Shown: positions 1 to 8,173 of the stretch, in pieces | Layout: every line of letters starts with the position of its first letter | How positions within the stretch are numbered: the stretch's first letter is position 1 | Origin: Pseudofulvimonas gallinarii | GTDB taxonomy: Bacteria; Pseudomonadota; Gammaproteobacteria; Xanthomonadales; UBA2363 | Direction of reading: 5' to 3' | Assembly (NCBI RefSeq): GCF_004343305.1 | Contig: NZ_SMAF01000001.1 | Location: forward strand, 248,001-312,000 | Length of the DNA: 64,000 nucleotides | Made by a program: the position numbers and the translations under genes | The notes under the pieces: generated by a model | What the model was told of the DNA's origin: nothing | The model's database searches: none | What the model saw: the letters and a program-made list of their open reading frames with translations, nothing else

Positions 1-953
1 AGGCGATCAAGGCGATCGACCCGACCACCACGCCGGGCGTCAAGGTGTTCATGGGCGCCTCGACGGGCAACATGCTGGTCGATGACCCGGGCATCCTCGA
101 CGGCATCTTCGCGCACGCGCCGACGGTCATCATCACCCACTGCGAGGACACGCCGACCATCCAGGCGAATATGGAGGCGGCGCGCCAGCGCCATGGCGAC
201 CAGCCCATTCCGGTCACCGAGCATCCGTTGATCCGCTCGCGCGAGGCCTGCATCACCTCGACACGGCTGGCCCTTTCGCTGGCACGGCGTCACGACGCCC
301 GCCTGCATGTGCTGCACATCTCGACCGCGGACGAGCTGGCCCTGTTCGAGGCCGGGCCGATGGCCGGCAAGCGCATCACCGCGGAAACCTGCGTGCACTT
401 CCTGCACTTCTGCGACCAGGACTACGACGGCCTGGGCACGCTGATCCAGTGCAATCCGGCGATCAAGACCGCCGCCGACCGTGCCGCGCTGATCGCCGCG
501 GTCGCCGACGGCCGCATCGACATCCTCGCCACCGACCATGCGCCGCATACGCGCGAGGAAAAATCCCGACCCTACCCGGCCTCGCCTTCCGGCCTGCCGC
601 TGGTGCAGTTCGCGCTCGTCTCGGCGTTGGAGCACGTGCATGACGGCCACCTCGACCTGCCGACGCTGGTCGAGCGCATCGCCCACGCGCCCGCGGAACG
701 CTTCGGCGTGGTCGACCGCGGCTGGCTGCGCGAAGGCTACGCGGCGGACCTCGTGCTGGTGGATCCGGCAGCGGGTACGGACGTGACACCGGACAGCATC
801 CTCGGCCGCTGTGGCTGGTCGCCGTTTGAAGGCGCGCATTTCCGCAGCCGGGTCGTATCGACCTGGGTGAACGGCCATCGCGCCTGGCATGAGGGCGAGC
901 TGTCCCCACAGGCTGCCGGCGAGCGCCTGGCTTTCAGCGGAGCGGGACGATGA
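1..953 (+). CDS. pyrC: Dihydroorotase, class I type (5' truncated by window edge)
   Basis: The reading frame is open from base 3, so only the C-terminal part (about 317 residues) is present. Dihydroorotase closes carbamoyl-aspartate to dihydroorotate in cytosolic pyrimidine synthesis. Visible family signatures are GVKVFMGASTGNML near the window start, ITHCED, LHVLHIST, and ATDHAPH, whose Asp is the catalytic residue; together these are typical of class I amidohydrolase dihydroorotases. The TGA stop overlaps the ATG of the following M23 peptidase by 4 nt, implying translational coupling. The related allantoinase family is an alternative, but no purine-catabolism gene is near. Confidence 0.88.
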   Translation, partial: AIKAIDPTTTPGVKVFMGASTGNMLVDDPGILDGIFAHAPTVIITHCEDTPTIQANMEAARQRHGDQPIPVTEHPLIRSREACITSTRLALSLARRHDARLHVLHISTADELALFEAGPMAGKRITAETCVHFLHFCDQDYDGLGTLIQCNPAIKTAADRAALIAAVADGRIDILATDHAPHTREEKSRPYPASPSGLPLVQFALVSALEHVHDGHLDLPTLVERIAHAPAERFGVVDRGWLREGYAADLVLVDPAAGTDVTPDSILGRCGWSPFEGAHFRSRVVSTWVNGHRAWHEGELSPQAAGERLAFSGAGR

Positions 954-1780
954 GGCCTGTCCGGCGATTCCACAGCGCGCTCGCCTCCATGACGGTGGCC
1001 CTCTGTATTGGCGCGGCGAAAGCGGACTCGCCCATCGAACTGCCCGGCTCCATCCGCCAGGGCGAGATGGTCATCGGACGCGTGCCGCCGGGCAGCCAGG
1101 TCCTCATTGGCGAACGCGAGGTACGCGTGGCCGATGATGGCTGGTTCGTCTTCGGTGCTGGACGCGACAGCACCGGCGTGCAGCGCGTCGAAGCGATACT
1201 CCCGGGCGGTCGCCGCAGCAGCGTCGAGGTGGAGATCGAAGGCCGCGAATGGCGTATCGAGCGCGTGGATGGCCTGCCGCAGTCCACCGTGACGCCCGAC
1301 CCGGTTCTCGCCGAGCGTATTGGCCGCGAACAGGCGCGCGTGATCGAAGCGCGCAAGCGCGATGACGACCGCACCGATTTCCTGCACGGTTTCATCTGGC
1401 CGGTCGAAGGCCGCGTCAGTGGCGTCTATGGCAGCCAGCGCATCCTCAACGGCACGCCGCGCAACCCGCATTACGGCCTCGACGTCGCCGTACCCACGGG
1501 CACGCCGCTGAAGGCGCCGGCCGCCGGCGTGGTGATTTTCGCCGACCCGGATCTGTATCTCACCGGCGGAACACTGACGATCGACCATGGGCACGGCATT
1601 TCCTCGACCTTCATCCACCTCAGCCGCCTCGACCGCAAGGTCGGCGACCGCGTCGAGCAGGGAGAGATCGTCGGTGCCGTCGGCGCAACCGGACGCGCCA
1701 CCGGACCACACATGCACTGGGGCATGAACTGGTTCGACGTGCGCCTCGATCCGCAGCTGCTGCTGCCGACCCGCCCCTGA
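950..1780 (+). CDS. Exported M23-family zinc metallopeptidase
   Basis: A 276-residue protein with an N-terminal signal-like segment (hydrophobic stretch to about residue 25) and a C-terminal LytM/M23 peptidase domain from about residue 150. The zinc-binding His and Asp lie in HYGLDVAV and the HxH motif in GPHMHWG, so the active site looks complete. Such enzymes cut peptide crosslinks of peptidoglycan in the periplasm. The middle part (residues 30-130) is unassigned and probably a beta-rich accessory domain. The start overlaps the dihydroorotase stop (ATGA). Confidence 0.85.
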   Translation: MRPVRRFHSALASMTVALCIGAAKADSPIELPGSIRQGEMVIGRVPPGSQVLIGEREVRVADDGWFVFGAGRDSTGVQRVEAILPGGRRSSVEVEIEGREWRIERVDGLPQSTVTPDPVLAERIGREQARVIEARKRDDDRTDFLHGFIWPVEGRVSGVYGSQRILNGTPRNPHYGLDVAVPTGTPLKAPAAGVVIFADPDLYLTGGTLTIDHGHGISSTFIHLSRLDRKVGDRVEQGEIVGAVGATGRATGPHMHWGMNWFDVRLDPQLLLPTRP

Positions 1781-1873
1781 GCACCGGGCAGCCCTACCGG
1801 CGCGACCTGCGGGCTTGCCCGCACCGGCGAGTTCGGAGATGCTCGCCCTTGCACTGCAGTCCACGAGCCAGAG

Positions 1874-2890
1874 ATGACTTCCACTCCCGATACCTTCCGC
1901 TGTTTCCGCATCCACAACGACGCCGCGGGCTACCGCGCCGCTCTGGAAACGGTGAAGCTGGACGACCTGTCCCCGGGCGAAGTCACGATCCGCACCGCCT
2001 GGTCGTCGGTCAACTACAAGGATGCGCTCGCCGGCACCGGGCGCGGCAAGATCCTGCGCCGGTTTCCGCTCGTCGGCGGCATCGACGTCGCCGGCCATGT
2101 GGTGGAATCACGCGATCCGCGCTATCGCGAAGGAGACGCCGTGCTCGTCACCGGCTGCGGACTCTCGGAGACGCGCGATGGCGGCTACAGCGAATACCTG
2201 CGGCTGGAAGCGGACTGGGTCGTCCCGCTGCCCGCCGGGCTCGGACTGCGCGAGGCGATGGCGCTGGGCACCGCAGGATTTACGGCCGCGCTGTCGTTGT
2301 ATCGCATGGAGCAGAACGGCCAGACGCCGGCGCAGGGACCGGTGCTGGTGACCGGTGCGACGGGTGGTGTCGGCCAGCTGGCCATCGCCATCCTCGCCAA
2401 GGCCGGATTCGACGTTCATGCGCTGACGGGCAAGTTCGACAGGCTCGACGAGCTAACGGCGCTGGGCGCGGTGTCGGTGCTGGACCGCAAGACCCTGCCG
2501 ATGGGCCAGCGCGCACTGGAAACCGCGGCCTGGGCCGGCGCCATCGACAACGTCGGTGGTGAAACGCTGGCCTGGCTGACGCGCGTCATCCAGCCCTACG
2601 GCAACATTGCCAGCTGTGGACTGGCCGGCGGCGACGCCCTGCACACGACCGTCATGCCCTTCATCATCCGCGGCGTCAGCCTGCTGGGGATCGCCTCGGC
2701 GGGCACCCCATACAGCATCCGCCGCGAAATCTGGCAGCGGCTGGCGGGACCCTGGAAGCCCGACAACCTCGACGCCATCATCACGCGCGAAACCGGCCTG
2801 GAAGGCCTGACGTCGGTCTTCGACCTGATGATGGCCGGCGACTCCTTCGGGCGCACCGTCGTCCGCGTGGACCGCCGCGGGGAAAACTGA
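1874..2890 (+). CDS. acuI: YhdH/AcuI-family NADPH-dependent acrylyl-CoA reductase-like oxidoreductase
   Basis: A 338-residue zinc-independent member of the medium-chain dehydrogenase/reductase superfamily. The N-terminal GroES-like part contains SSVNYKDALAGTGRGKI, typical of YhdH/YhfP quinone-oxidoreductase-like proteins, and the Rossmann dinucleotide site reads VTGATGGVGQLA. The length matches the family. AcuI-type members reduce acryloyl-CoA to propionyl-CoA with NADPH, but the substrate here is inferred only from family resemblance. It appears monocistronic, with 93 nt before it and 273 nt without a gene after it. Confidence 0.8.
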   Translation: MTSTPDTFRCFRIHNDAAGYRAALETVKLDDLSPGEVTIRTAWSSVNYKDALAGTGRGKILRRFPLVGGIDVAGHVVESRDPRYREGDAVLVTGCGLSETRDGGYSEYLRLEADWVVPLPAGLGLREAMALGTAGFTAALSLYRMEQNGQTPAQGPVLVTGATGGVGQLAIAILAKAGFDVHALTGKFDRLDELTALGAVSVLDRKTLPMGQRALETAAWAGAIDNVGGETLAWLTRVIQPYGNIASCGLAGGDALHTTVMPFIIRGVSLLGIASAGTPYSIRREIWQRLAGPWKPDNLDAIITRETGLEGLTSVFDLMMAGDSFGRTVVRVDRRGEN

Positions 2891-3163
2891 CCGGCCGGAT
2901 CCGCCGGACTTGACCCCCGCCGCCGTCGCACCCATGATCGGCGCATGACCATCGTCCGCCGCCACCGTCAGCATCACGCAGGCCGCTTCGTCGCAGGCTC
3001 CTGACCCCGGCGCGCCCCTTCCGGTCGCCGCGACCGGGGCTCCACCTTCCCAGCCAGACACGCCGGATCCGTTTCCGTCCGGCCGTCGTGGTCCGACCCA
3101 GCTTCCAGACGTTCGCATCGCGTGGCCCAGGATCGCCGCGCGATCAGCACACGGAGAACCCTC

Positions 3164-3577
3164 ATGTCCACATCCACCCAGGCAGCCGCCGCTGCCATGC
3201 CCGAAATCCTGGTGACCGCGAGCGAGCACGCGCGTTTGACCACCCTTGCCGAGCATGCGCTTGATCGCAACCAGAGCGTCGCGACGGCGGAACGCCTGCT
3301 CGACGAACTCTCGCGGGCGCGTATCGTCGCCGACGATGCCCTGCCCGACGACACGACCGCCGTTGGCCGCGAGATCGACTACTTCGACCGCCACAGCGGC
3401 CGCACGCACACCGTCCGGCTGGTGAATCCACCGGACGCCGACATCGATGCCGGTCGCATCTCGGTGCTCTCGCCGATCGGGGCGGCGCTGCTCGGCCTGT
3501 CAGTCGGACAGGAGATCGAATGGCCCGTCCCCGACGGATCCGTGCGTCGCATCGAGGTCCGCGCGGTTCGTACCTGA
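3164..3577 (+). CDS. rnk: Nucleoside diphosphate kinase regulator (Rnk, GreA/GreB C-terminal fold)
   Basis: A 137-residue protein. The ATG at 3164 is preceded by ACGGAGAACCCTC, a plausible GGAG ribosome site, so it is preferred over an in-frame ATG 42 nt upstream. The N-terminal helical part (ITVTASEHARL-like opening, then repeated Leu/Glu) and the C-terminal FKBP-like domain (DIDAGRISVLSPIGAALLG) match Rnk, a GreA/GreB homologue that binds RNA polymerase and influences nucleoside diphosphate kinase levels. No Gre factor or ndk gene is adjacent. It converges on the cbpA-like gene. Confidence 0.8.
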   Translation: MSTSTQAAAAAMPEILVTASEHARLTTLAEHALDRNQSVATAERLLDELSRARIVADDALPDDTTAVGREIDYFDRHSGRTHTVRLVNPPDADIDAGRISVLSPIGAALLGLSVGQEIEWPVPDGSVRRIEVRAVRT

Positions 3578-3639
3578 GCGGGGCAATGACCGCAGGCCAG
3601 CTTGAAGCCGGCCCGCGGCGGCCATTGTGTTCGCGCGGA

Positions 3640-4494
3640 TCAGCCCGCCGCGGTGTCGCCGAACGCCTGCGCCAGCGCCCGGTAAGCCTGCTGCTGCGCT
3701 TCGGTGTTCGCGACCGGCGCATCCACCGCGATGCGCACGTAGTGGTCCCCCGCCGGTGATCCCGGCAAGCCCCGCCCCTTCAGGCGCAGCCTTTTGCCGC
3801 TGCCCGTTCCGGCGGGAATACGCAGGTTGACCGGCCCGCCCAGCGTGGGAACCGAAACGGTTCCTCCGAGCGCCGCGGTCCACGCGGGTACGCGCAGCTC
3901 ACTGCTGATGTCCCGGCCATCGGGTTCATACACGGGGTGCGGCGCCAAGCCCACTTCGAGCAGGATGTCGCCACCACCGTGTGCCTGGCCGGCCAGGCGG
4001 ATGACCTGCCCGGCCGTGATGCCGGCGGGGATGCGGACGTCGTAGTTGCGGCCATTGAGACCGATCCGCTGCTGGCCGCCCTCGAACGCCTGTTCCAGCG
4101 TCAACTGGATGGAAGCGCGCAACGACCGCGGCGGGCGCGGACCCGGGCCTGGGGAAAATCCACCGCGCTGACCGAACAGGGTTTCAAAGAAATCACTGAA
4201 ATCGCCGCCGGATCCGCCACCGAAATCGCCCTGGAAACCATTCCAGTCCGGCGGCGGCCGGAAGGTCTGGCCTTCGCGGTAGTTGCGACGCAGCTCGTCA
4301 TACGCCGATCGCCGGTCGCGGTCGCGCAGCACTTCCCATGCCTCGTTGATGGCCTTGAAGCGCGCCTCGGCATCCGGTTCCTTGCTGACGTCGGGGTGGT
4401 ACTTGCGGGCCAGGCGGCGGTACGCCTGCTTGATGCTGGCGTCGGAGTCTCCCGGCTCTACGCCCAGTACCTTGTAATAATCCTGGAATTGCAT
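3640..4494 (-). CDS. cbpA: DnaJ-class curved-DNA-binding co-chaperone
   Basis: A 284-residue class B J-domain protein. The J domain occupies about residues 4-70, with the essential HPD motif at residues 33-35. A Gly/Phe-rich linker follows (FGGGSGGDFSDFFETLFG), then two DnaJ C-terminal beta-sandwich domains. The zinc-finger CxxCxGxG repeats of DnaJ are absent, which separates CbpA from DnaJ. The family stimulates DnaK ATPase and can bind DNA. The gene lies 136 nt downstream of hsp20 on the same strand, so a shared heat-shock transcript is possible. Confidence 0.87.
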   Translation of the reverse strand: MQFQDYYKVLGVEPGDSDASIKQAYRRLARKYHPDVSKEPDAEARFKAINEAWEVLRDRDRRSAYDELRRNYREGQTFRPPPDWNGFQGDFGGGSGGDFSDFFETLFGQRGGFSPGPGPRPPRSLRASIQLTLEQAFEGGQQRIGLNGRNYDVRIPAGITAGQVIRLAGQAHGGGDILLEVGLAPHPVYEPDGRDISSELRVPAWTAALGGTVSVPTLGGPVNLRIPAGTGSGKRLRLKGRGLPGSPAGDHYVRIAVDAPVANTEAQQQAYRALAQAFGDTAAG

Positions 4495-4630
4495 GCGCTG
4501 ATGATCTCATACAGGGCTGAACGCCCCTTGCCCTGGAACGGGCACGGGCTGCACCGACGGCCCCAGGCAGGTTGCCGCGCAAACCGGCGAGCGCGGACGG
4601 GCCACGCACGCCGGTCATTCCGCGCCGGGA

Positions 4631-5077
4631 TCACTCGACGGTGATACGGCGGGGCGAGGCTTCAGGCCGCTTCGGGATTGTGATCTCCAGGACGCCATGG
4701 CGACCAGACGCGCGGATGCCTTCGGCATCGGCGGAATCCGGCAACGCGAAGCGACGGTAGAACACCCCACGGGCGCGCTCGACGCGGGTGAAACGCTCGG
4801 ATTCCTCGCGCGCTTCGGTATTGCGCTCGCCCTTGATCGACAGGATGCCCTTGTCCATCGACACCTCGATGTCCTTTGGATCGACGCCGGGGATATCGGC
4901 CTGGATCAGGAAACGGTCGTTCTCTTCCTTGATGTCCACGCGCGGCGCCCACTGGCTGGTCACCACATTGGACTGGTCGCCCTCGTCCATCTGGGCGAAC
5001 TTGTTGAGGACTTCGAAAGCCTGCTTGAACTCGTCACGCAGGCCGGGAAGACCGAAGTTGTAGCGGGTCAGAGTCAT
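4631..5077 (-). CDS. Hsp20/alpha-crystallin small heat-shock protein
   Basis: A 148-residue small heat-shock protein. The ATG at 5077 follows a strong AGGAGG ribosome site, which decides the start over in-frame codons further upstream. The alpha-crystallin domain covers roughly residues 45-140, with the typical strands WAPRVDIKEENDRFLI and GVFYRRFALP and a GVLEITIPK end. These ATP-independent holdases form oligomers that bind unfolding cytosolic proteins. Upstream lies a sequence resembling a sigma-32 promoter, and downstream on the same strand is the cbpA-like co-chaperone. Confidence 0.9.
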   Translation of the reverse strand: MTLTRYNFGLPGLRDEFKQAFEVLNKFAQMDEGDQSNVVTSQWAPRVDIKEENDRFLIQADIPGVDPKDIEVSMDKGILSIKGERNTEAREESERFTRVERARGVFYRRFALPDSADAEGIRASGRHGVLEITIPKRPEASPRRITVE

Positions 5078-5127
5078 GTGCGTCCTCCTGTCTGGAAAGG
5101 CGCCGGTCGGTGGCGCCGATGGCGGCA

Positions 5128-5155
5128 AGATGCGGCGGAGGCTCCGTTTTTCAAG
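5128..5155 (-). promoter_or_regulatory. Candidate sigma-32 heat-shock promoter for hsp20
   Basis: On the minus strand CTTGAAA (5155-5149) is followed after 13 nt by CCGCATCT (5135-5128), close to the RpoH consensus CTTGAAA-N11-16-CCCCATNT. The predicted start lies about 43 nt before the hsp20 ATG. The resulting 5' leader contains a GGCGCC/GGCGCC hairpin. Confidence 0.6.
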
Positions 5156-5180
5156 GGGCGCCGCAATCCGCGCGGGACAT

Positions 5181-5209
5181 CTGGCAGTCATCCGTGGTAT
5201 GGCTACAAT
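5181..5209 (+). promoter_or_regulatory. Candidate sigma-70 promoter of hpf
   Basis: CTGGCA (5181-5186), a 17-nt spacer and TACAAT (5204-5209) give a good sigma-70 match about 40 nt before the hpf start. It is divergent from the hsp20 promoter. Confidence 0.5.
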
Positions 5210-5250
5210 GAAATCCCGGGCAGTCGCCCATCAGCGCAAGGAGGACATCT

Positions 5251-5568
5251 ATGCAAATACAGGTCACCGGCCATCAGATGGAGGTAACCCCGGCCTTGCG
5301 CGACTATGCCGTTGGCAAGATGGACCGCCTGGTCCGCGTGTTCGACCAGGCCACCAGCGCCCACATCGTCCTCTCGGTCGACAAGCTTGTGCACAAGGTC
5401 GAATGCCAGTTGAACGTGCCGGGCAAGCAGCTGTTTGCCGATGCCGAAGCCGCCGACATGTATGCGGCCATTGACGCCCTGATCGACCGCATGGAAATGC
5501 AGGTCCGCAAGTACAAGGACAAGCTCACCGACCACCATCGCGCCGCGCGCCGCGCCGCCGAAGGTTGA
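5251..5568 (+). CDS. hpf: Ribosome hibernation promoting factor (short HPF/YfiA family)
   Basis: A 105-residue protein preceded by a strong AAGGAGG site. It matches the S30Ae/HPF family: [20 protein letters not shown] at the start, then [16 protein letters not shown] and an acidic/basic helix ending [13 protein letters not shown] binds the 30S decoding centre in stationary phase and promotes inactive ribosome dimers. In many proteobacteria hpf lies between rpoN and ptsN. Here it directly precedes hprK, and neither rpoN nor ptsN is present in the window. Confidence 0.92.
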   Translation: MQIQVTGHQMEVTPALRDYAVGKMDRLVRVFDQATSAHIVLSVDKLVHKVECQLNVPGKQLFADAEAADMYAAIDALIDRMEMQVRKYKDKLTDHHRAARRAAEG

Positions 5569-5581
5569 GAACACCCCCGCG

Positions 5582-5609
5582 CGCACCGGGCGCTCGACAG
5601 CCCGGTGCG
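5582..5609. promoter_or_regulatory. Strong hairpin between hpf and hprK
   Basis: CGCACCGGGC (5582-5591) and GCCCGGTGCG (5600-5609) form a perfect 10-bp stem with an 8-nt loop, 14 nt after the hpf stop. There is no T-run, so it is more likely an mRNA-stabilising or attenuating structure than a classical terminator. Confidence 0.5.
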
Positions 5610-5665
5610 GCGAGCCATCCGGTGCGACGGGGCGCGCCGCCATACACCACCGGCAAGTCCAAACG

Positions 5666-6616
5666 ATGAACCAGCAACTCACCGTCCGCGAACTGTTCGA
5701 CCAGGTCGGTGAGCGCATGAAGCTGCGCTGGCTGGCCGGCCAGCGCGGCGAGAACCGCAGCATCCAGCCGGGCGGGCAACAGAGCCGTCGCCCCTCAATG
5801 GCCGGCTATCTCAACCTCATCTTTCCCAACAAGGTGCAGATCATCGGCACCGACGAGCTGCAGTACCTGGACAGCCTCGACCCGCGCCACCGCTGGGAAA
5901 TGATCGAGAAGATCATGAATTTCCGCCCTGCGGCCCTGGTGATCACCAAGGACCAGGCGCCGCCGGCGGACCTGCATGCGGCCGCGAATGAAACGGATAC
6001 GCCGCTGTGGGTCTCGTCGCTGCGTGGCCACGACCTGCTGACCTACCTGCAGTACCACATGGCGCGGGCACTGGCGCCCACGACGACGTTGCATGGCGTT
6101 TTCATGGAGGTGTACTCCATCGGCGTGCTGATCACCGGCGATGCCGGGTCCGGCAAGAGCGAGCTGGCGCTGGAATTGATCACACGCGGGCACCGGCTGA
6201 TCGCCGACGATGCCCCGGAGTTCACCCTCATCGCGCCCGACGTCATCGATGGCACCTGCCCGGAACTGCTCCAGGACTGCCTGGAAGTACGCGGCCTGGG
6301 CATCCTCAACGTGCGCGAGATGTTTGGCGACACCGCCATCAAGCGCAACAAGTACCTGCGGCTGGTCGTTCACCTGCAGCGCGTCGATGGCGACATCAAC
6401 CAGCAGCCGATCGACCGCCTGCGTGGCGATGCCTCGTCGCACGAAGTGCTGGGCGTTCCCGTACCGATGCTCACCATTCCGGTGGCGCCGGGCCGCAACA
6501 TAGCGGTGCTCGTCGAAGCCGCGGCACGCAACCACATCCTGCGCCTGAAGGGCTACGACCCGGCGCAGACGTTCATCGACCGCCAGGCCCACCAGATCAG
6601 GCGGCACGCGCCATGA
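5666..6616 (+). CDS. hprK: HPr kinase/phosphorylase
   Basis: A 316-residue bifunctional HPr(Ser) kinase/phosphorylase. The Walker A loop is [14 protein letters not shown], followed by the HprK signature [16 protein letters not shown]. The C-terminal region RPLRLR-like helix contributes to catalysis in the family. It phosphorylates HPr on Ser-46, and the HPr encoded just downstream keeps that serine. The stop overlaps the rapZ start by 4 nt (ATGA). HprK in gram-negatives without a sugar PTS is thought to serve a regulatory phosphorelay. Confidence 0.93.
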   Translation: MNQQLTVRELFDQVGERMKLRWLAGQRGENRSIQPGGQQSRRPSMAGYLNLIFPNKVQIIGTDELQYLDSLDPRHRWEMIEKIMNFRPAALVITKDQAPPADLHAAANETDTPLWVSSLRGHDLLTYLQYHMARALAPTTTLHGVFMEVYSIGVLITGDAGSGKSELALELITRGHRLIADDAPEFTLIAPDVIDGTCPELLQDCLEVRGLGILNVREMFGDTAIKRNKYLRLVVHLQRVDGDINQQPIDRLRGDASSHEVLGVPVPMLTIPVAPGRNIAVLVEAAARNHILRLKGYDPAQTFIDRQAHQIRRHAP

Positions 6617-7503
6617 GCAGCGGGAACGGACAGGACTCCACATTGCCGCCTCGGCTGGTGGTGCTGACCGGACTGTCGGGCGCCGGCAAGTCGGTGGCAC
6701 TGCGCGCGCTGGAGGATCTCGACTTCTACTGCGTCGACAACCTGCCGGTTGCGCTGATCCCCGACCTCATGGCCTCGGCGCGCGGTGGCCGCGCCGACTA
6801 CCCTCGCGTCGCCGTCGGCGTCGATGCCCGCAACCGTCCGGAAGACCTGGCCGAACTGCCACGCATCCTCGCGCGGCTGATCGGCGACGGCTTCGATACC
6901 CAACTGGTCTTCCTCGACACCCGCGACGAGGTGCTGATCAAGCGCTTTTCCGACACCCGCCGCCGCCATCCGCTGGCGACCGGCGAACGGGCGCTGGCCG
7001 ATGCCATCGCGCTGGAGCGTCACCTGCTGCGTCCGCTCTCGGCCATCGCCGACCTCAGCGTCGATACCAGCGAGATGAACGTGCACCACCTGCGACGGCT
7101 GGTGGGCACGGAAGTCGGCCGCCATGGCCTGCGCCTGATCGTGCTGCTGGAATCGTTCGCCTACCGTCGTGGTGTTCCGGGTGACGCCGACTTCGTCTTC
7201 GACGCCCGATTCCTGCCCAATCCGCACTGGGTGCCGGCGCTGCGACCCCTGTCCGGACGGGATCCGGAGGTGCGTGCCTACTTCGAGCGTGAAGCCGCCG
7301 TCGGTGACTACATCGGCCAGATCCGCGGCCTGGTGGATCATGTCCTGCCGCGCATCGAAGCCGATGACCGCGCCTACCTCACCCTCGCCGTCGGTTGCAC
7401 CGGCGGCCGGCACCGCTCCGTATACATCATCGAACGCCTCGCGGAGCACCTGCGGAACCAGGGGCGCGACGGCGTGCAGGTCTTCCACCGGGAACTGTCA
7501 TGA
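6613..7503 (+). CDS. rapZ: RNase adapter protein / nucleotide-binding protein
   Basis: A 296-residue protein starting at the ATG embedded in the hprK stop. The N-terminal P-loop reads [21 protein letters not shown], and the C-terminal domain carries [13 protein letters not shown], both hallmarks of RapZ/YvcJ. In E. coli RapZ binds GlmZ/GlmY small RNAs and guides RNase E to control glmS. Its place between hprK and PTS genes is the conserved proteobacterial arrangement. The next gene overlaps it by 4 nt. Confidence 0.93.
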   Translation: MSSGNGQDSTLPPRLVVLTGLSGAGKSVALRALEDLDFYCVDNLPVALIPDLMASARGGRADYPRVAVGVDARNRPEDLAELPRILARLIGDGFDTQLVFLDTRDEVLIKRFSDTRRRHPLATGERALADAIALERHLLRPLSAIADLSVDTSEMNVHHLRRLVGTEVGRHGLRLIVLLESFAYRRGVPGDADFVFDARFLPNPHWVPALRPLSGRDPEVRAYFEREAAVGDYIGQIRGLVDHVLPRIEADDRAYLTLAVGCTGGRHRSVYIIERLAEHLRNQGRDGVQVFHRELS

Positions 7504-7907
7504 GCGTCGGCGTCCTGCTGGTGACGCATGGCCGCATGGGCGATGAGCTGATCGCCGTCGCGCGCAGCCTGCTGGGCCGTGACCTGCCTCTGCCGACGCG
7601 TGCGATATCGATGCCCAACGACTGCGACAACGGCGCGGCACTGGCCGAAGCCCAGCGTTGCATCGACGAGCTGGATTCCGGCGACGGCGTGCTGGTGCTC
7701 ACCGACCTGTATGGCGCCACGCCCAGCAACATCTGCGGCCGCGTCGGCAGCCTCGCCGGCCACCTGCGCCGCGTCTCCGGGCTCAACCTGCCGATGCTGA
7801 TCCGCGTCCAGAACTACCCCGACCAGGCACTCGCCGAACTCGCCGACACGGCGTTCGCGGGCGGCCGCAATGGCATCGTCATCACCGCGGCGGCGGACAC
7901 CCCATGA
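7500..7907 (+). CDS. PTS EIIA component, mannose/fructose (EIIA-Man) type
   Basis: A 135-residue cytosolic PTS EIIA protein. The phosphorylatable histidine is His-10 in LLVTHGRMGDEL, and VLVLTDLYGATPSNI is the family motif. Gram-negatives with the hprK-rapZ-EIIA-HPr-EI cluster usually lack the matching EIIB/IIC/IID permease, and none is seen here, so a regulatory role is inferred. Both ends overlap neighbours by 4 nt, implying one tightly coupled operon. Confidence 0.88.
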   Translation: MSVGVLLVTHGRMGDELIAVARSLLGRDLPLPTRAISMPNDCDNGAALAEAQRCIDELDSGDGVLVLTDLYGATPSNICGRVGSLAGHLRRVSGLNLPMLIRVQNYPDQALAELADTAFAGGRNGIVITAAADTP

Positions 7908-8173
7908 TCGAACGCGACATCGAAATCGTGAACCGGCTCGGCCTGCACGCCCGTGCGGCGGCAAAGCTCGTCCAGCTCGTCGGCAGCTACAAGTCCGACA
8001 CCCGCATCGCGTTCCGCGGCCGCGAGATCAACGCCAAGAGCATCATGGGCGTGATGATGCTGGCGGCCGGCTTCGGATCGACGGTCAGCGTGCGCGTGGA
8101 CGGCCCCGACGAGGAGCCGGCGATGGCGGCGATCCTCGACCTGTTCGAGCGCCGCTTCGACGAGGGCCAGTGA
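7904..8173 (+). CDS. ptsH: Phosphocarrier protein HPr
   Basis: An 89-residue HPr. The EI-phosphorylated His-15 lies in NRLGLHARAA, and the HprK target Ser-46 is retained in INAKSIMGVMML. Both sites being present means this HPr can serve as phosphocarrier and as a Ser-P signalling protein with the HprK encoded 1.3 kb upstream. It overlaps the EIIA gene by 4 nt and shares one base with the EI start. Confidence 0.93.
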   Translation: MIERDIEIVNRLGLHARAAAKLVQLVGSYKSDTRIAFRGREINAKSIMGVMMLAAGFGSTVSVRVDGPDEEPAMAAILDLFERRFDEGQ

